From JBOHWJ01 sp050736615 (lineage in GTDB: Bacteria > Desulfobacterota > Binatia > Binatales > Binataceae): DNA of 64,000 nt. The translations under genes were made by a program, and so were the position numbers. This document shows positions 9,464 through 18,840 of the stretch, in pieces. The notes below the pieces were generated by a model. The model was given only the letters and a program-made list of their open reading frames with translations. It made no database searches and was not told the origin of the DNA. Location: the NCBI GenBank assembly GCA_050736615.1, contig JBOHWL010000136.1, forward strand, positions 1 to 64,000, given 5' to 3'. Numbering within the stretch: the first letter of the stretch is position 1; every line of letters starts with the position of its first letter.

Positions 9464-10519
9464 ATGGCGTCGCACGACAGGGTCAGAGCAGCGGTATTGG
9501 GAGCGTCCGGCTATTCGGGTATCGAAGCCGTACGTATTCTCGCCGGACATCCCTTTATCGAATTGAGCGTGCTCACTTCAGAGCATTATACCGGCCGCGA
9601 AGTCGCCGACGTTTACCGGCATATGGCGGGCACCGATCTCCCACCATTCGAGGAATTGCGCCCGGGTTTGTTGAAGGGTCGCGCCGAAGCGGTGCTGTCG
9701 TGCCTGCCGGAGCGCGTCGGCACGCCGATTGTGGCGGAGATGGTCGCCGACGGCATCAAGGTAGTCGATTTGTCGGCCGACTTTCGTCTCAAGGAGCCCG
9801 CCGTCTATCGGCAAATCTATGGCGCCGAACATCCGGCGCCGGCGTTGCTCAAGGAAGCCGTCTACGGCTTGACGGAATTTCACGCGCGCGAGTTACGGGA
9901 GGCGCGCATAGTGGCGAATCCCGGCTGCTATCCGACCGGCGCGTTGCTGGGATTACTGCCGCTGATCCGGCGCGATTTGATAGATCCCTCATCGATTGTG
10001 ATTGACGCCAAGTCGGGCACCACCGGCGCGCGCCGGCACGCCGCGGTCGAGCAACTCTTTGCCGAAGTGAACGAAAATTTCCGCGCCTACAAAGTTGGCA
10101 ATCATCGCCATACGCCCGAGATCGAACAGGAAATCGGCTTTGCGCTCGGACGTGACGTCGCCGTGATGTTCGTGCCTCATCTGCTGCCGGTGACGCGCGG
10201 CATTCTGACCTCGATTTTCATGCGTCCGCGTTCGGGAACCACTGAGCAGGACGTGCGTGCGGCGTTCGAGGCGAGCTTCGCCAAATCCCGCTTTGTACGG
10301 ATCCTCAAGCCGGGCGAACTGCCGGAATTAAAAAACGTGCGCGCAACAAATTTCTGCGAGCTTGCCTTCGTCCTCGATCGTCGTTCCGGCACCTTGTGCG
10401 TATTGAGCGCCATCGACAATCTGGGCAAGGGTGCCGCCGGGCAGGCCGTGCAGAATCTAAACCTGATGCTGGGTTATGACGAAGCGGCCGGCCTGCTGGC
10501 CGCGGCCCCTGTCCCATAA
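9464..10519 (+). CDS. argC: N-acetyl-gamma-glutamyl-phosphate reductase
   Basis: ArgC makes N-acetylglutamate semialdehyde, the third step of arginine synthesis, using NADPH. The N-terminal nucleotide motif AVLGASGYSGIEAVRIL and the catalytic cysteine segment VANPGCYPTGALLGLLP are present, followed by DAKSGTTGAR and HRHTPEIEQE. The start is set at ATG 9464, about 15 bases after GGGAGG; a TTG at 9440 would place the start upstream of that site and is unlikely. Length (351) is normal. No other arg genes are adjacent. About 200 bases separate it from rpsI. Confidence 0.95.
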   Translation: MASHDRVRAAVLGASGYSGIEAVRILAGHPFIELSVLTSEHYTGREVADVYRHMAGTDLPPFEELRPGLLKGRAEAVLSCLPERVGTPIVAEMVADGIKVVDLSADFRLKEPAVYRQIYGAEHPAPALLKEAVYGLTEFHARELREARIVANPGCYPTGALLGLLPLIRRDLIDPSSIVIDAKSGTTGARRHAAVEQLFAEVNENFRAYKVGNHRHTPEIEQEIGFALGRDVAVMFVPHLLPVTRGILTSIFMRPRSGTTEQDVRAAFEASFAKSRFVRILKPGELPELKNVRATNFCELAFVLDRRSGTLCVLSAIDNLGKGAAGQAVQNLNLMLGYDEAAGLLAAAPVP

Positions 10520-10550
10520 TTTGCCCGAGGCTTGAGTCGGCCACGCTCTC

Positions 10551-11243
10551 TCAGGCGAGGTCGAACAGCAGCAACTCGGCTTCTGTACTCGCGCGGAGCT
10601 CAAGCTGCCGTTCGTGCTCGAAGCTGGCGCCGTCGCCCTCTTCGAGGGCCTGTGCGTTGACGCTGACGCCGCCCCGCGCGACCTGCAGATAAACCTTGCG
10701 GCCCCGCGCGATTTCAAATTCCGTGGAGGCGCCGGCGGCAAGGATACCGGCATACATGCGCGCGTCCTGATGGATCGTGACGGCGTCGTCGCGGCGCTCA
10801 GGTGACCCGACCAGCCGCAAGCGCCCGCGCAGCTCGTCCGGATTGAAGGGCCGCTGCTCGTAACTCGGCTTGAGCCCCTGGCGCGCCGGCAATATCCAGA
10901 TTTGCAGCAGATGGAGCGCCTCATCCGAAGAGGGATTGAACTCGCTGTGCGTGATGCCGGTGCCTGCGCTCATGCGCTGAACTTCGCCGGGCCGGATGAT
11001 CGAGCCGTTGCCCATACTGTCGCGATGTTCGAGCGTGCCGCTCAGCACATAGGTGATGATTTCCATGTCGCGATGGGCGTGGGTTGGGAAGCCGGCGCCC
11101 GGCGCGACACGGTCGTCGTTGATCACGCGGAGGCTCGAAAAGCCCATGTGGTTTGGGTCGTAGTAGTCGGCGAAGGAGAAGCTGTGGCGGCTGTCGAGCC
11201 ATTCGAGCCGCGTTCGCCCGCGCTCATCAGCTTTGCGTATCAT
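10551..11243 (-). CDS. Pirin family protein (bicupin)
   Basis: A 230-residue pirin-like bicupin resembling the YhaK/quercetinase group. The metal-binding His set is visible in the first cupin: FPTHAHRDMEIITYVLSGTL and, further on, GTGITHSEFNPS. The ATG at 11243 is preferred because a GGAGA site lies 7 bases upstream; a longer frame to 11279 has no such signal. Members may oxidise flavonols or act as redox sensors, and sequence alone does not decide. It converges with argC, their stops being only about 30 bases apart. Confidence 0.9.
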   Translation of the reverse strand: MIRKADERGRTRLEWLDSRHSFSFADYYDPNHMGFSSLRVINDDRVAPGAGFPTHAHRDMEIITYVLSGTLEHRDSMGNGSIIRPGEVQRMSAGTGITHSEFNPSSDEALHLLQIWILPARQGLKPSYEQRPFNPDELRGRLRLVGSPERRDDAVTIHQDARMYAGILAAGASTEFEIARGRKVYLQVARGGVSVNAQALEEGDGASFEHERQLELRASTEAELLLFDLA

Positions 11244-11343
11244 GATGGTTTCTCCAAGCGCGTCCGCGCCAAAGTTCATAACTCCAATATAGCTCGCGGA
11301 CTTGCCTGCTCGCTGCGCGATTAAGAAATCGTTCCGGTGGCGT

Positions 11344-11964
11344 TTAGCCTTTTAATTTCTTTGCAATTGTGGCGACGTGCCGGCCTTGGAAGCGTGCGAT
11401 GGCAAGCTCGTTTTCGCTCACTGGGCGGCTGCGGCCGTCGGCGCCAGCCAGCGTTGACGCGCCGTACGGGCCGCCGCCGGTTATTTCGTTCATGTTGGTC
11501 AGACGCGGATTGGAATAGGGCGTGCCGACGATGATCATGCCAAGGTGCAGCAGCGTCAAATGAAAGCTCGTGATGGTGGTTTCCTGCCCGCCATGCTGGG
11601 TGCCAGTGGAGCAGAATACGCTGCCAACCTTACCGACCAGCTTGTTTTGCACCCATAGCCCTCCCGCCTGATCGAGATAATTGCGCATCTGGCCGCACAT
11701 ATTGCCAAAGCGCGTGGGGGTGCCGAAAATGAGTGCGTCGGCCTCGACGAGGTCGTCAATCTTCGCCACAGGGACGTGTGCGAAGGCGGCGCGCGCCTGC
11801 TTCGCCCCGATTTTCTCGAGCACTTCGTCGGCAATCACCTCGGCTACCTGAGCAATTGTCACGTCGACACCGGGAATTTCACGCGCACCGTCCATCACCG
11901 CCTCAGCCATCCGGTAAACATGGCCGTACATGCTATAGAAAATCACTTTGACATTGGTTGCCAT
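11344..11964 (-). CDS. wrbA: NAD(P)H:quinone oxidoreductase, WrbA type
   Basis: A 206-residue flavodoxin-like FMN enzyme that reduces quinones by two electrons, protecting against oxidative stress. Diagnostic segments are [17 protein letters not shown] (FMN phosphate loop), [20 protein letters not shown] and [14 protein letters not shown]. Length fits the WrbA family. It sits on the minus strand about 200 bases from the malyl-CoA lyase-like gene and has its own GAGGAG-containing leader upstream of 11964. Confidence 0.95.
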   Translation of the reverse strand: MATNVKVIFYSMYGHVYRMAEAVMDGAREIPGVDVTIAQVAEVIADEVLEKIGAKQARAAFAHVPVAKIDDLVEADALIFGTPTRFGNMCGQMRNYLDQAGGLWVQNKLVGKVGSVFCSTGTQHGGQETTITSFHLTLLHLGMIIVGTPYSNPRLTNMNEITGGGPYGASTLAGADGRSRPVSENELAIARFQGRHVATIAKKLKG

Positions 11965-12124
11965 GGCAGTCTAAATCACTCCTCGAATTAGTTTTGCGCG
12001 TTGATAGGAACGGCGATGATCTCCCGTTCGACGGGCATCATGCGGCAATTGAAAGGTCGCAGGCTCGCTGCTGACGAGTGCATGAGTGGCGGCAGCGCCA
12101 CCAGCAGCGAGAATACGTTTCAGC

Positions 12125-12152
12125 AACCACCCTCCGTTGCCGGAGGATGGTT
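12125..12152. terminator. Strong hairpin at the 3' end of the CoA lyase gene
   Basis: AACCACCCTCCG (12125-12136) and CGGAGGATGGTT (12141-12152) form a 12-base-pair stem with one mismatch around a four-base loop. It lies 9 bases beyond the stop of the malyl-CoA lyase-like gene on the minus strand. There is no clear T run on either side, so it may act as an mRNA 3' stabiliser rather than a true intrinsic terminator. Confidence 0.45.
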
Positions 12153-12161
12153 TGCCGGCGC

Positions 12162-13199
12162 TTAAGCGACGCGCCGCATCAACTCAAGAATGTCGTAACC
12201 GGTAATTGCCTTGCTCTTAGCCGACCAGTCGCGCAATTCCGCGGGCTCGACCATGCCGGCTTGGGCGGCCTTGGCTAAATCCATCAGCGCGATCTTGATT
12301 GTCGCTTCGTCGATCATTTCGCCCGTTTTAGGATCAGCCATCGAGCCGCCACCCTTTTCATGATAGAGACGAATCACGCGACGGGCCTCCTCGACCTGCG
12401 CTTTGCTTGGCGTATAGCAAGCATTGCAGATTTCCGCCTGTTGCGGATGAATCACCCAGGTGCCGTCCATGCCAAGCTCGGCCGCGCCGGTGTTCTTCTC
12501 GCGCAAGCCCCTTTGTAATTCCGCCACTCGCTCCGGCGTATCGTCCTTGCGCCATAGCCGCAGATAAACATTGTCGACAGCGTGCAGACCCGCCGCTTTG
12601 GCGGCAACCACCATCGATTGCTTAGCATAGTGAAAGTTCTGGTTCTGACGTTCGACGATCTCGCGTATGCCCAGGTTGGCGGCGAAATCCGCGATGCCGA
12701 AGATCAAGCCGCACATGCGCTCCGAGGCGGTCGCGATATCGTAAGCCTTGACCAGCGCTTGCGGAGTTTCGATCAGCGACTCTATCTGGATCTGGTAGGT
12801 CCAGCCCGACCGTTTTTCGAGTTCGTCGAGTAGCCGCGCGGTCTGATGAATTTCCTCGGGGCCGCGCGTCTTTGGCAGAATGATGCCGTGGAAGCGATTG
12901 GGCGCCCCCAATACGATTGCTTCGAGATCGCCTTTGAAAAACGGCGAATGGATGTTATTTGGGCGAATCGTAATAACTTTCCGGCCGAAATCCAGCGTAT
13001 TCAGCGCCTGGACCATCACTTTGCGGCTTTTGTCGCCCTTGAATTCGTAGGGGCAGGCGTCCTCGAAATCCGCCATCACATGGTCAACCGGTGACTTCAC
13101 CGGATCGGCCGCGTTCTGATGAAGTTTGAGGCTGTGACCGGGGTAGGTCAGTTCGGTGCGTGGGACGACGAAGCGGGTACCCTTGTCCAAAATGAACAT
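12162..13199 (-). CDS. HpcH/HpaI-aldolase CoA lyase (malyl-CoA/citramalyl-CoA lyase-like)
   Basis: A 345-residue member of the CitE/malyl-CoA lyase branch, which cleaves or forms beta-hydroxyacyl-CoA thioesters with a divalent metal. Recognisable blocks are HVMADFEDACPYEFKGDKSR, TIRPNNIHSPFFKGDLEA, IIQL-type acidic positions in QIQIESLIETPQAL (metal-ligand Glu), IFGIADFAANLGIREI and GMDGTWVIHPQQAEI. The combination resembles L-malyl-CoA/beta-methylmalyl-CoA lyase more than CitE, which is shorter. No glyoxylate or hydroxypropionate-cycle gene is adjacent, so the substrate is inferred only. Confidence 0.85.
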   Translation of the reverse strand: MFILDKGTRFVVPRTELTYPGHSLKLHQNAADPVKSPVDHVMADFEDACPYEFKGDKSRKVMVQALNTLDFGRKVITIRPNNIHSPFFKGDLEAIVLGAPNRFHGIILPKTRGPEEIHQTARLLDELEKRSGWTYQIQIESLIETPQALVKAYDIATASERMCGLIFGIADFAANLGIREIVERQNQNFHYAKQSMVVAAKAAGLHAVDNVYLRLWRKDDTPERVAELQRGLREKNTGAAELGMDGTWVIHPQQAEICNACYTPSKAQVEEARRVIRLYHEKGGGSMADPKTGEMIDEATIKIALMDLAKAAQAGMVEPAELRDWSAKSKAITGYDILELMRRVA

Positions 13200-13524
13200 G
13201 GATTCAATTTCTCCGGGTGGTTAGAATTGTGTCCCTTGCCTGTATTCGGCCTGGGTTAACTTATTTGCCAGCGATTCTAGCCGCCTTGCAATGGCGGGAG
13301 CCAGCGCTGAAAGCGGTTGACCAGGGGAAGACCGCGGGCGCTGGGGGCGGGTGTGTTTTTGATGGAAACAGAGCGCAATGATCAATCTACGGCTATTTAA
13401 GCTGATCTGCGCGTGCGTTCGCGACAAGTTGGTGGTTGTCAGCGCCATGGAAAACCGCTAGCTATTTTACCATTTAGCCTGCCCGATTTGCCCTCACGAA
13501 TGGCGCGGGCGGAAAAGGGAGCAC
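13200..13524. other. Intergenic region between divergent genes
   Basis: About 325 bases separate the CoA lyase (minus) from the alcohol dehydrogenase (plus), so both promoters should lie here. A GGGGGCGGGTGTG stretch near 13343 and a moderately AT-rich block at 13380-13470 are visible. I could not pick a convincing -35/-10 pair, and the short reading frames inside have no recognisable features. Confidence 0.4.
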
Positions 13525-14571
13525 ATGAAGGCGATAGTGTTTGAGCGCAACGGAGGCTGCGAAGTACTGCGATATGCGGATACACCGGAGCCTCATGCCG
13601 GGCCCAACGACGTGGTCATCCGGGTCAAGGCTTCGGCATGTAACTTCAATGACATCTGGGCGCGGCGCGGCCTGCCCGGCATGAAAATCATCCTTCCGCA
13701 TATCTCGGGCTCCGATGCAGCCGGCGTGATCGTCGAGACCGGTAGCGAGGTCAAGGGTGTAAAAGTTGGCGATGACGTGGTGGTACATTGCGGCATCGCC
13801 TGCCGCCATTGCTATTACTGCACGCGCGGCGAGGAATATTTCTGCAAGGATTTTCTTATTTGGGGCTTTCAGACGGGTCCGCTCGACGGCGCGCATGGTG
13901 AATACTGCAGAGTTCCGGCCGTCAATGTCCTGTCCAAGCCGAAAAACCTCTCCTACGAGCAAGCCGCGACTATCCCGCTGGTGCTGGTCACGGTCTGGCG
14001 GATGCTGGTGTCGCGCGCACGTATCCAGCCCGGCGACTTCGTCCTGGTATGGGGTGCGGCCGGAGGGCTGGGCGTGATGGCCTTGCAGATTGCCAGGTTG
14101 TTCAATGCGCGCGCGATCGCAATCGCGTCCAACGACGACAAGCTCGACCTGTGCCGCGAGCTCGGCGCGGAATTTGCCCTTAATCGGAAAAAGCACGACG
14201 TTTTTCAGGAGGTGCGCAAAATTACCGGCGGCCATCGCGCCGATATCGTGCTCGAGCATACCGGTGCCGACACCTGGCCCATCTCGATGCAATGTCTTAA
14301 GTGGGGCGGCACCATCGTGACCTGTGGCGCGACGTCGGGCTTCCACGCGCAGATGGATATCCGTTTGCTGTGGAACAAGCAGCAGAATTATCTTGGCTCA
14401 CACTTGGGCAACAAGGGTGAACTGATCGACGCGATGCGGTTCGTTGAGAGCGGTCAGATAAAACCCGTGGTGGGCGAGGTGCTGCCGCTCAAGGAATTAG
14501 GCCGCGCCCAGGAATTGATGGAAACCAACACTATCGCGGGCAAAATCGCGATCGTACCGCCCTCGGCTTGA
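13525..14571 (+). CDS. Zinc-dependent medium-chain alcohol dehydrogenase
   Basis: A 348-residue MDR-superfamily dehydrogenase. The structural zinc lobe is present as CRHCYYCTRGEEYFC (about residues 93-107), and the Rossmann motif is VWGAAGGLGVMALQIARLF. At the catalytic zinc position the usual Cys is replaced by Asn (ACNFNDIWARRG), as in quinone reductase- or crotonyl-CoA reductase-like relatives, so it may be an enoyl reductase that lacks catalytic zinc. The start ATG follows a GGGAG sequence by several bases. The substrate is unknown; crotonyl-CoA carboxylase/reductase-like and quinone oxidoreductase functions are alternatives. Confidence 0.85.
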   Translation: MKAIVFERNGGCEVLRYADTPEPHAGPNDVVIRVKASACNFNDIWARRGLPGMKIILPHISGSDAAGVIVETGSEVKGVKVGDDVVVHCGIACRHCYYCTRGEEYFCKDFLIWGFQTGPLDGAHGEYCRVPAVNVLSKPKNLSYEQAATIPLVLVTVWRMLVSRARIQPGDFVLVWGAAGGLGVMALQIARLFNARAIAIASNDDKLDLCRELGAEFALNRKKHDVFQEVRKITGGHRADIVLEHTGADTWPISMQCLKWGGTIVTCGATSGFHAQMDIRLLWNKQQNYLGSHLGNKGELIDAMRFVESGQIKPVVGEVLPLKELGRAQELMETNTIAGKIAIVPPSA

Positions 14572-14700
14572 CCGTAGCACGGCAAGCCAATCAAAGACGG
14601 GCTGGGCGTTATCACGTTCCGCCCGTCGTCTGGTCTCCGTGGTCGACGAATAACCGCGTTCTGCGGCGTCCCTGGAAGGGACCTCTGCTCAAGTCTCGCC

Positions 14701-14822
14701 TGTCATTCCGAGCGCAGCGACGAATCCAGTATCCTTGGTCTTTTCAAATGTTTTTCCGGGATTCTTCACTTCGCGGACTTCGTTCAGAATGACAAAACGG
14801 GGGGCTTATGCGGGGGCTCCCC
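14701..14822. repeat. Dispersed intergenic repeat, copy 2 (full)
   Basis: The unit opens with TGTCATTCCGAGCGCAGCGA at 14701 and closes with TTCAGAATGACA ending at 14794, so its ends are inverted copies of each other (TGTCATTC/GAATGACA). The inner part holds GGGATTCTTCACTTCGCGGA. It is followed by CTTATGCGGGGGCTCCCC, a degenerate form of the CTTGTGCGGAGCTTCC tail seen in copies 1 and 3. It fills the gap between the alcohol dehydrogenase stop and the FAD dehydrogenase start. Confidence 0.8.
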
Positions 14823-14894
14823 AGCATAGCCATCCGGCGGGATTGTCGGTCGCCTGTACCAGCGCGCATCATCTGCACTACAATTGGTCGCGCG

Positions 14895-17732
14895 ATGGCT
14901 TCTCTCGATTCCTTCAAAGACCAGCTCAAGCATTCGATTGAAGGCGAAGTGCGTTTCGACGCCGGTTCGCGCGCTCTGTACGCGATCGACGCTTCGAATT
15001 ACCGCCGCGTTCCGGTGGGCGTGATAATTCCGCGCCACGAGGAGGATGTCGTCCGTGCCGTTGCGCTGGCGCGCGAAAACGCGATACCAGTCCTGGCCCG
15101 CGGCGGCGGCACCGCGCTCGCCGGTCAGACCACGAATACCGCGCTCGTGATTGATTTCTCCAAATACATGAACGCGGTCGCCGGGATTGACACGGAGCGG
15201 CGGTTGGCGCGCGTGCAGCCCGGTTTGGTGCAAGCTCATCTGAACCAGGCGTTGGCCCAATACAACCTCTTCTTTCCGCCCGACCCCGCCACCAAAGACC
15301 GTTGCACATTGGGCGGAATGATCGGCAATAACTCATGCGGAGCGCATTCCGCCGCCTACGGCAAGACCGTCGACAACCTGGAGAAGCTCGAAATCTTGCT
15401 CTACGACGGTACTCGTCTTGCTCTCGGCGGCGAGGCCAATAGTGGGGTGGAAGGCAGCCGCGAGGCGCGTATCTATGCACAAACGCGGGACTTGATCACC
15501 CGCTACGGAGATTTGGTGCGCGAGCGCTATCCCAAAATCCCGCGCCGAGTGTCCGGCTACAATCTCGACGAACTGTTGCCCGAACGCGGCTTTAATCTGG
15601 CGCGCGCGATGGTCGGTTCGGAAGGCACGCTTGGAATCGTGCTGGAGGGCACGGTCAAGCTTGTTTCACGGCCCAAACGGCTTGCCTTGGTGGTGGCCGG
15701 CTTCGAAGACGTGTTCGCCGCGGCCGACCAGATGCCCTGGATGCTACGGCATCATCCGCAGGCGCTCGAGGGCTTCGACGCCCGTCTGGCTGATTTCGGC
15801 CGCGCCAAGGGCCTCGATGCGGTCAGGCTGCTGCCCAACGGACGCGCGTTTCTGCTGATCGAGTTGGCGGGCGAGAGCGATGACGCGGTGCGCAACGCGG
15901 CCGAGGTATTCCGCGCCGAGGCCAAAAATATCAAGCAATGCGCGGGCGTCAACGTGCTGCTTGACGCGGCGGATCAAGGCGCGGTGTGGCGCCTGCGCGA
16001 GTCGGGCCTGGGCGCTGGCGCGCTGATGCCTGGCCAAGCCCGCACCTGGCCGGGCGCGGAAGATTGCGCGGTACCGCCGGCACGTCTAGGCGAATATCTG
16101 CGCCGCTTCGTCAAATTGCTGGAACGCCATCGACTTGAAGCGGCGATCTACTACGGTCATTTTGGCGAAGGCTGCATCCACTGCCGGATTAATTTCGACC
16201 TGGTCAGCGCTGCCGGAATTGCCAATTTTCGCGCCACGATGCTCGAAATCGCCGATCTCGTCAGCGAATTCGGCGGCTCGCTCTCGGGCGAACATGGTGA
16301 TGGATTGGCGCGTTCCGAGTTATTGGACCGGATGTTCGGTCCTAGGATGCTCGACGCGTTCCGTGAATTCAAGGATATCTTCGATCCCGATCATAAAATG
16401 AATCCCGGCGTAATCGTCGCTGCCGAGCCGCTGGATTCCAACCTGCGTCTGGGCCCGTACTACAGTCCGCGACAGGTTCGCACGCATTTCGATTTCAGCG
16501 CCGACGAAGGATTGGCGGGCGCGGCTTTGCGCTGCGTCGGGATTGGCAAATGCCGCAAGACCGATGCCGGGACCATGTGCCCGTCGTACATGGCGACACA
16601 TGAGGAGAAGCATTCGACCCGTGGCCGTGCTCATCTGCTGCACGAGGCATTGGCCGGTGATCTGCTGGGTGACGGGTTTGCCCAACGGGAGGTCTACGAG
16701 GCGCTCGAACTGTGCCTGTCATGCAAGGGCTGTAAGACGGAATGTCCGGCGTCGGTCGATATGGCGGCATACAAAGCTGAGTTCATGGCCAGCTTCTACC
16801 GGGAGCATCGGCGCGCTGCGGACGCGCATTTCTTTGGCCGTATCCACGAGTTCGCCTGGGCGGCTTCGATGCTGCCGCGGGTTGTGAATCGAATTGCCGC
16901 CAGTGCCGCCGGCGAGATGGCCAAGCGTTGGTTGCGGATTCATCCCGCACGCGCGCTGCCAAGCTTCGCGCCAGAGACCTTTCGCTCCTGGTTCAAGCAT
17001 CATCCTGTGGGGGAAAGCACGAACGAAGTGATGCTCTTTCCAGACACTTTCAACAATTTTTTTGAACCGGCGGTTGCAATTGCGGCAGTCGAGGTGCTCG
17101 AACGCGCGGGTTTCCGCGTGATGATTCCACCCCGCGATCTTTGCTGCGGCAGGCCGCTTTACGATCAAGGCATGCTCGAGGCGGCGCGCCGTCGCCTGGC
17201 GGGTCTGCTCAAAACGCTGTCGCCCCATGTGGCGCGCGGTATCCCCGTGATCGGCCTCGAACCGAGCTGCATTCTGACGTTTCGCGACGAATTACCGATG
17301 ATGTTTCCACGCGCTTCCGACGCGCGCGCGCTGGCCGCTCGAACCTTCATGCTGGATGAATTTCTGGCCAAAGAGGCACCCACCTTCACCCCGCCGAGCT
17401 TGCGCGGCGATGCGATCGTGCATGGCCACTGCCATCAGAAAGCGCTCGCGAGTCTTACGGGAGAATTGTCGATTTTGCGCAAGGCCTCGGAACTGACGGT
17501 GGTGTCGCCGGACGCAGGATGCTGCGGTATGGCTGGCGCGTTCGGCTATGGCATGGAGCGTTACGAAATTTCACGCACAATCGGCGAGCGCGTGCTGTTG
17601 CCCGCGGTGCGCAACAGCCCCGCCGACACGCTGATCATCGCCGACGGGTTCGCTTGCCGCTCACAAATTCGGCACTTCTGCCCGGACCGCCGGCCAATGC
17701 ATTTTGCCGAAGTGCTGAACCTGACAACCTGA
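14895..17732 (+). CDS. FAD-linked oxidase fused to GlpC-type Fe-S protein (D-lactate/2-hydroxyglutarate dehydrogenase type)
   Basis: This 945-residue fusion oxidises a 2-hydroxyacid and passes electrons to Fe-S centres. Residues 1-520 are a VAO-type FAD domain (VLARGGGTALAGQTTN; GGMIGNNSCGAHS; AIYYGHFGEGCIHCRINFD; SGEHGDGLARSELL). Then come two ferredoxin-type motifs, CVGIGKCRKTDAGTMCPSY and CLSCKGCKTECP, and two CCG domains (DLCCGRPLYDQG; GHCHQKALASL with DAGCCGMAGAFGYG). The ATG at 14895 starts MASLDSFKDQL; upstream codons fall in the repeat tail. The architecture matches YdiJ-like enzymes (about 1000 residues). D-lactate, glycolate or D-2-hydroxyglutarate are candidate substrates. The next gene follows within about 35 bases, suggesting an operon. 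Confidence 0.92.
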   Translation: MASLDSFKDQLKHSIEGEVRFDAGSRALYAIDASNYRRVPVGVIIPRHEEDVVRAVALARENAIPVLARGGGTALAGQTTNTALVIDFSKYMNAVAGIDTERRLARVQPGLVQAHLNQALAQYNLFFPPDPATKDRCTLGGMIGNNSCGAHSAAYGKTVDNLEKLEILLYDGTRLALGGEANSGVEGSREARIYAQTRDLITRYGDLVRERYPKIPRRVSGYNLDELLPERGFNLARAMVGSEGTLGIVLEGTVKLVSRPKRLALVVAGFEDVFAAADQMPWMLRHHPQALEGFDARLADFGRAKGLDAVRLLPNGRAFLLIELAGESDDAVRNAAEVFRAEAKNIKQCAGVNVLLDAADQGAVWRLRESGLGAGALMPGQARTWPGAEDCAVPPARLGEYLRRFVKLLERHRLEAAIYYGHFGEGCIHCRINFDLVSAAGIANFRATMLEIADLVSEFGGSLSGEHGDGLARSELLDRMFGPRMLDAFREFKDIFDPDHKMNPGVIVAAEPLDSNLRLGPYYSPRQVRTHFDFSADEGLAGAALRCVGIGKCRKTDAGTMCPSYMATHEEKHSTRGRAHLLHEALAGDLLGDGFAQREVYEALELCLSCKGCKTECPASVDMAAYKAEFMASFYREHRRAADAHFFGRIHEFAWAASMLPRVVNRIAASAAGEMAKRWLRIHPARALPSFAPETFRSWFKHHPVGESTNEVMLFPDTFNNFFEPAVAIAAVEVLERAGFRVMIPPRDLCCGRPLYDQGMLEAARRRLAGLLKTLSPHVARGIPVIGLEPSCILTFRDELPMMFPRASDARALAARTFMLDEFLAKEAPTFTPPSLRGDAIVHGHCHQKALASLTGELSILRKASELTVVSPDAGCCGMAGAFGYGMERYEISRTIGERVLLPAVRNSPADTLIIADGFACRSQIRHFCPDRRPMHFAEVLNLTT

Positions 17733-17767
17733 TCCGCATACTGCGCGTTTGCAAGGGAGAAGAAACT

Positions 17768-18775
17768 GTGGCGATGCATCTTGGGGTAACGATTCCGCTC
17801 GATGGCTTCCTGAACCATCACGTGACCGATTTAGCCCGTCATGCCGAAAAGCTTGGCTTCACCGACGCGTGGTCATCCGAGACTTATCAGACCGACGCTT
17901 TCTCGCCGTTGGCCGCGGCGGCGGCCGTAACGCAACGGATCCGGCTCGGCACCGCAATCGTGCCCGTCTTCACACGACCGCCGGCACTGATCGCGATGTC
18001 CGCCGCCGCGCTGCAGCAAGCCTCCAACGGCCGCTTCGTGTTGGGATTGGGTATCACCACTCCGACCATCGCCACGCAATGGATGGGCGTCGAATACAAG
18101 CTGCCATTGACGCGAATGCGCGAGACTGTGGCGGCTCTGCGGATGGCGTTCAGTCAGCAAAAGATGACGCTGAAGGGCAAGGCGATTGTGGTAAACGGCT
18201 TCCGCCTTGACCCGTCACTTGAAAATCCACCGCCGATTTACATTGGCGCGCAGGGTGAAAAGATGCTGCGGCTGGCGGGCGAGCTTGGCGATGGCGTCGT
18301 GGTGAATTTCATCACGCCGGAGACTTTCCCTCAAATGCTCGCGCATATCAAAGAAGGGGCGCGAGCGGCGGGCCGTCCGGCTGACAATTTCGATGTCGCC
18401 TGCCGCATCGTTATCGCGGTGGACCAGGAACATGAAATTGTGCGTGAGGAATTGCGCCGTGAATTGACCGCTTATCTCACCGTGCCACAATACAACAAGT
18501 TTTTTTGCGAAATTGGCTATGCGGACGAGGCGACCGTCGCACTCGAGGCGTGGAATCACGGCGACCGCAAGAAGGCGCTCCAGTCAGTGCCGGACTACAT
18601 GGTCGACGCGATTTTTATTTCGGGAACGCCCGACCATTGGGTCCAGCGTCTGCGCGATTATGAAAAGGCGGGCATCACGACCTCGGCCTTCAAATTTAAT
18701 TCTTACGCCAAGACGCCGGAGGAGAAGCGCGCGAGAATCATGGCCGCGATGGAAGCGCTCGCCGCCGCCTGGTAA
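17768..18775 (+). CDS. LLM-class flavin/F420-dependent oxidoreductase (first copy)
   Basis: A 335-residue luciferase-like TIM-barrel oxidoreductase. Typical segments are LGVTIPLDGFLNHHVTDLAR, IRLGTAIVPVFTRPPALIAM and ASNGRFVLGLGI, with YIGAQGEKMLRLAGELGDG near residue 165. These patterns are shared by F420-dependent and FMN-dependent members. The GTG at 17768 is preferred because a GGGAGA site ends 7 bases upstream; an in-frame ATG at 17774 is the alternative. It follows the FAD/Fe-S gene with a short gap and is probably co-transcribed. The second LLM gene at 19941 is a distant relative, not a tandem duplicate. Confidence 0.9.
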   Translation: MAMHLGVTIPLDGFLNHHVTDLARHAEKLGFTDAWSSETYQTDAFSPLAAAAAVTQRIRLGTAIVPVFTRPPALIAMSAAALQQASNGRFVLGLGITTPTIATQWMGVEYKLPLTRMRETVAALRMAFSQQKMTLKGKAIVVNGFRLDPSLENPPPIYIGAQGEKMLRLAGELGDGVVVNFITPETFPQMLAHIKEGARAAGRPADNFDVACRIVIAVDQEHEIVREELRRELTAYLTVPQYNKFFCEIGYADEATVALEAWNHGDRKKALQSVPDYMVDAIFISGTPDHWVQRLRDYEKAGITTSAFKFNSYAKTPEEKRARIMAAMEALAAAW

Positions 18776-18840
18776 CCGCCCTGGAGAGTTAAAATAAATC
18801 GCCGGATGGCCCGGTTTCCCGCAGCTCGTGGGTTTGCCTG

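Noticed and set aside
13221..13448. 75-codon minus-strand frame in the gap between CoA lyase and alcohol dehydrogenase
   Set aside because: No recognisable domain, Arg/Ser-rich, in a region that should hold promoters for divergent genes.
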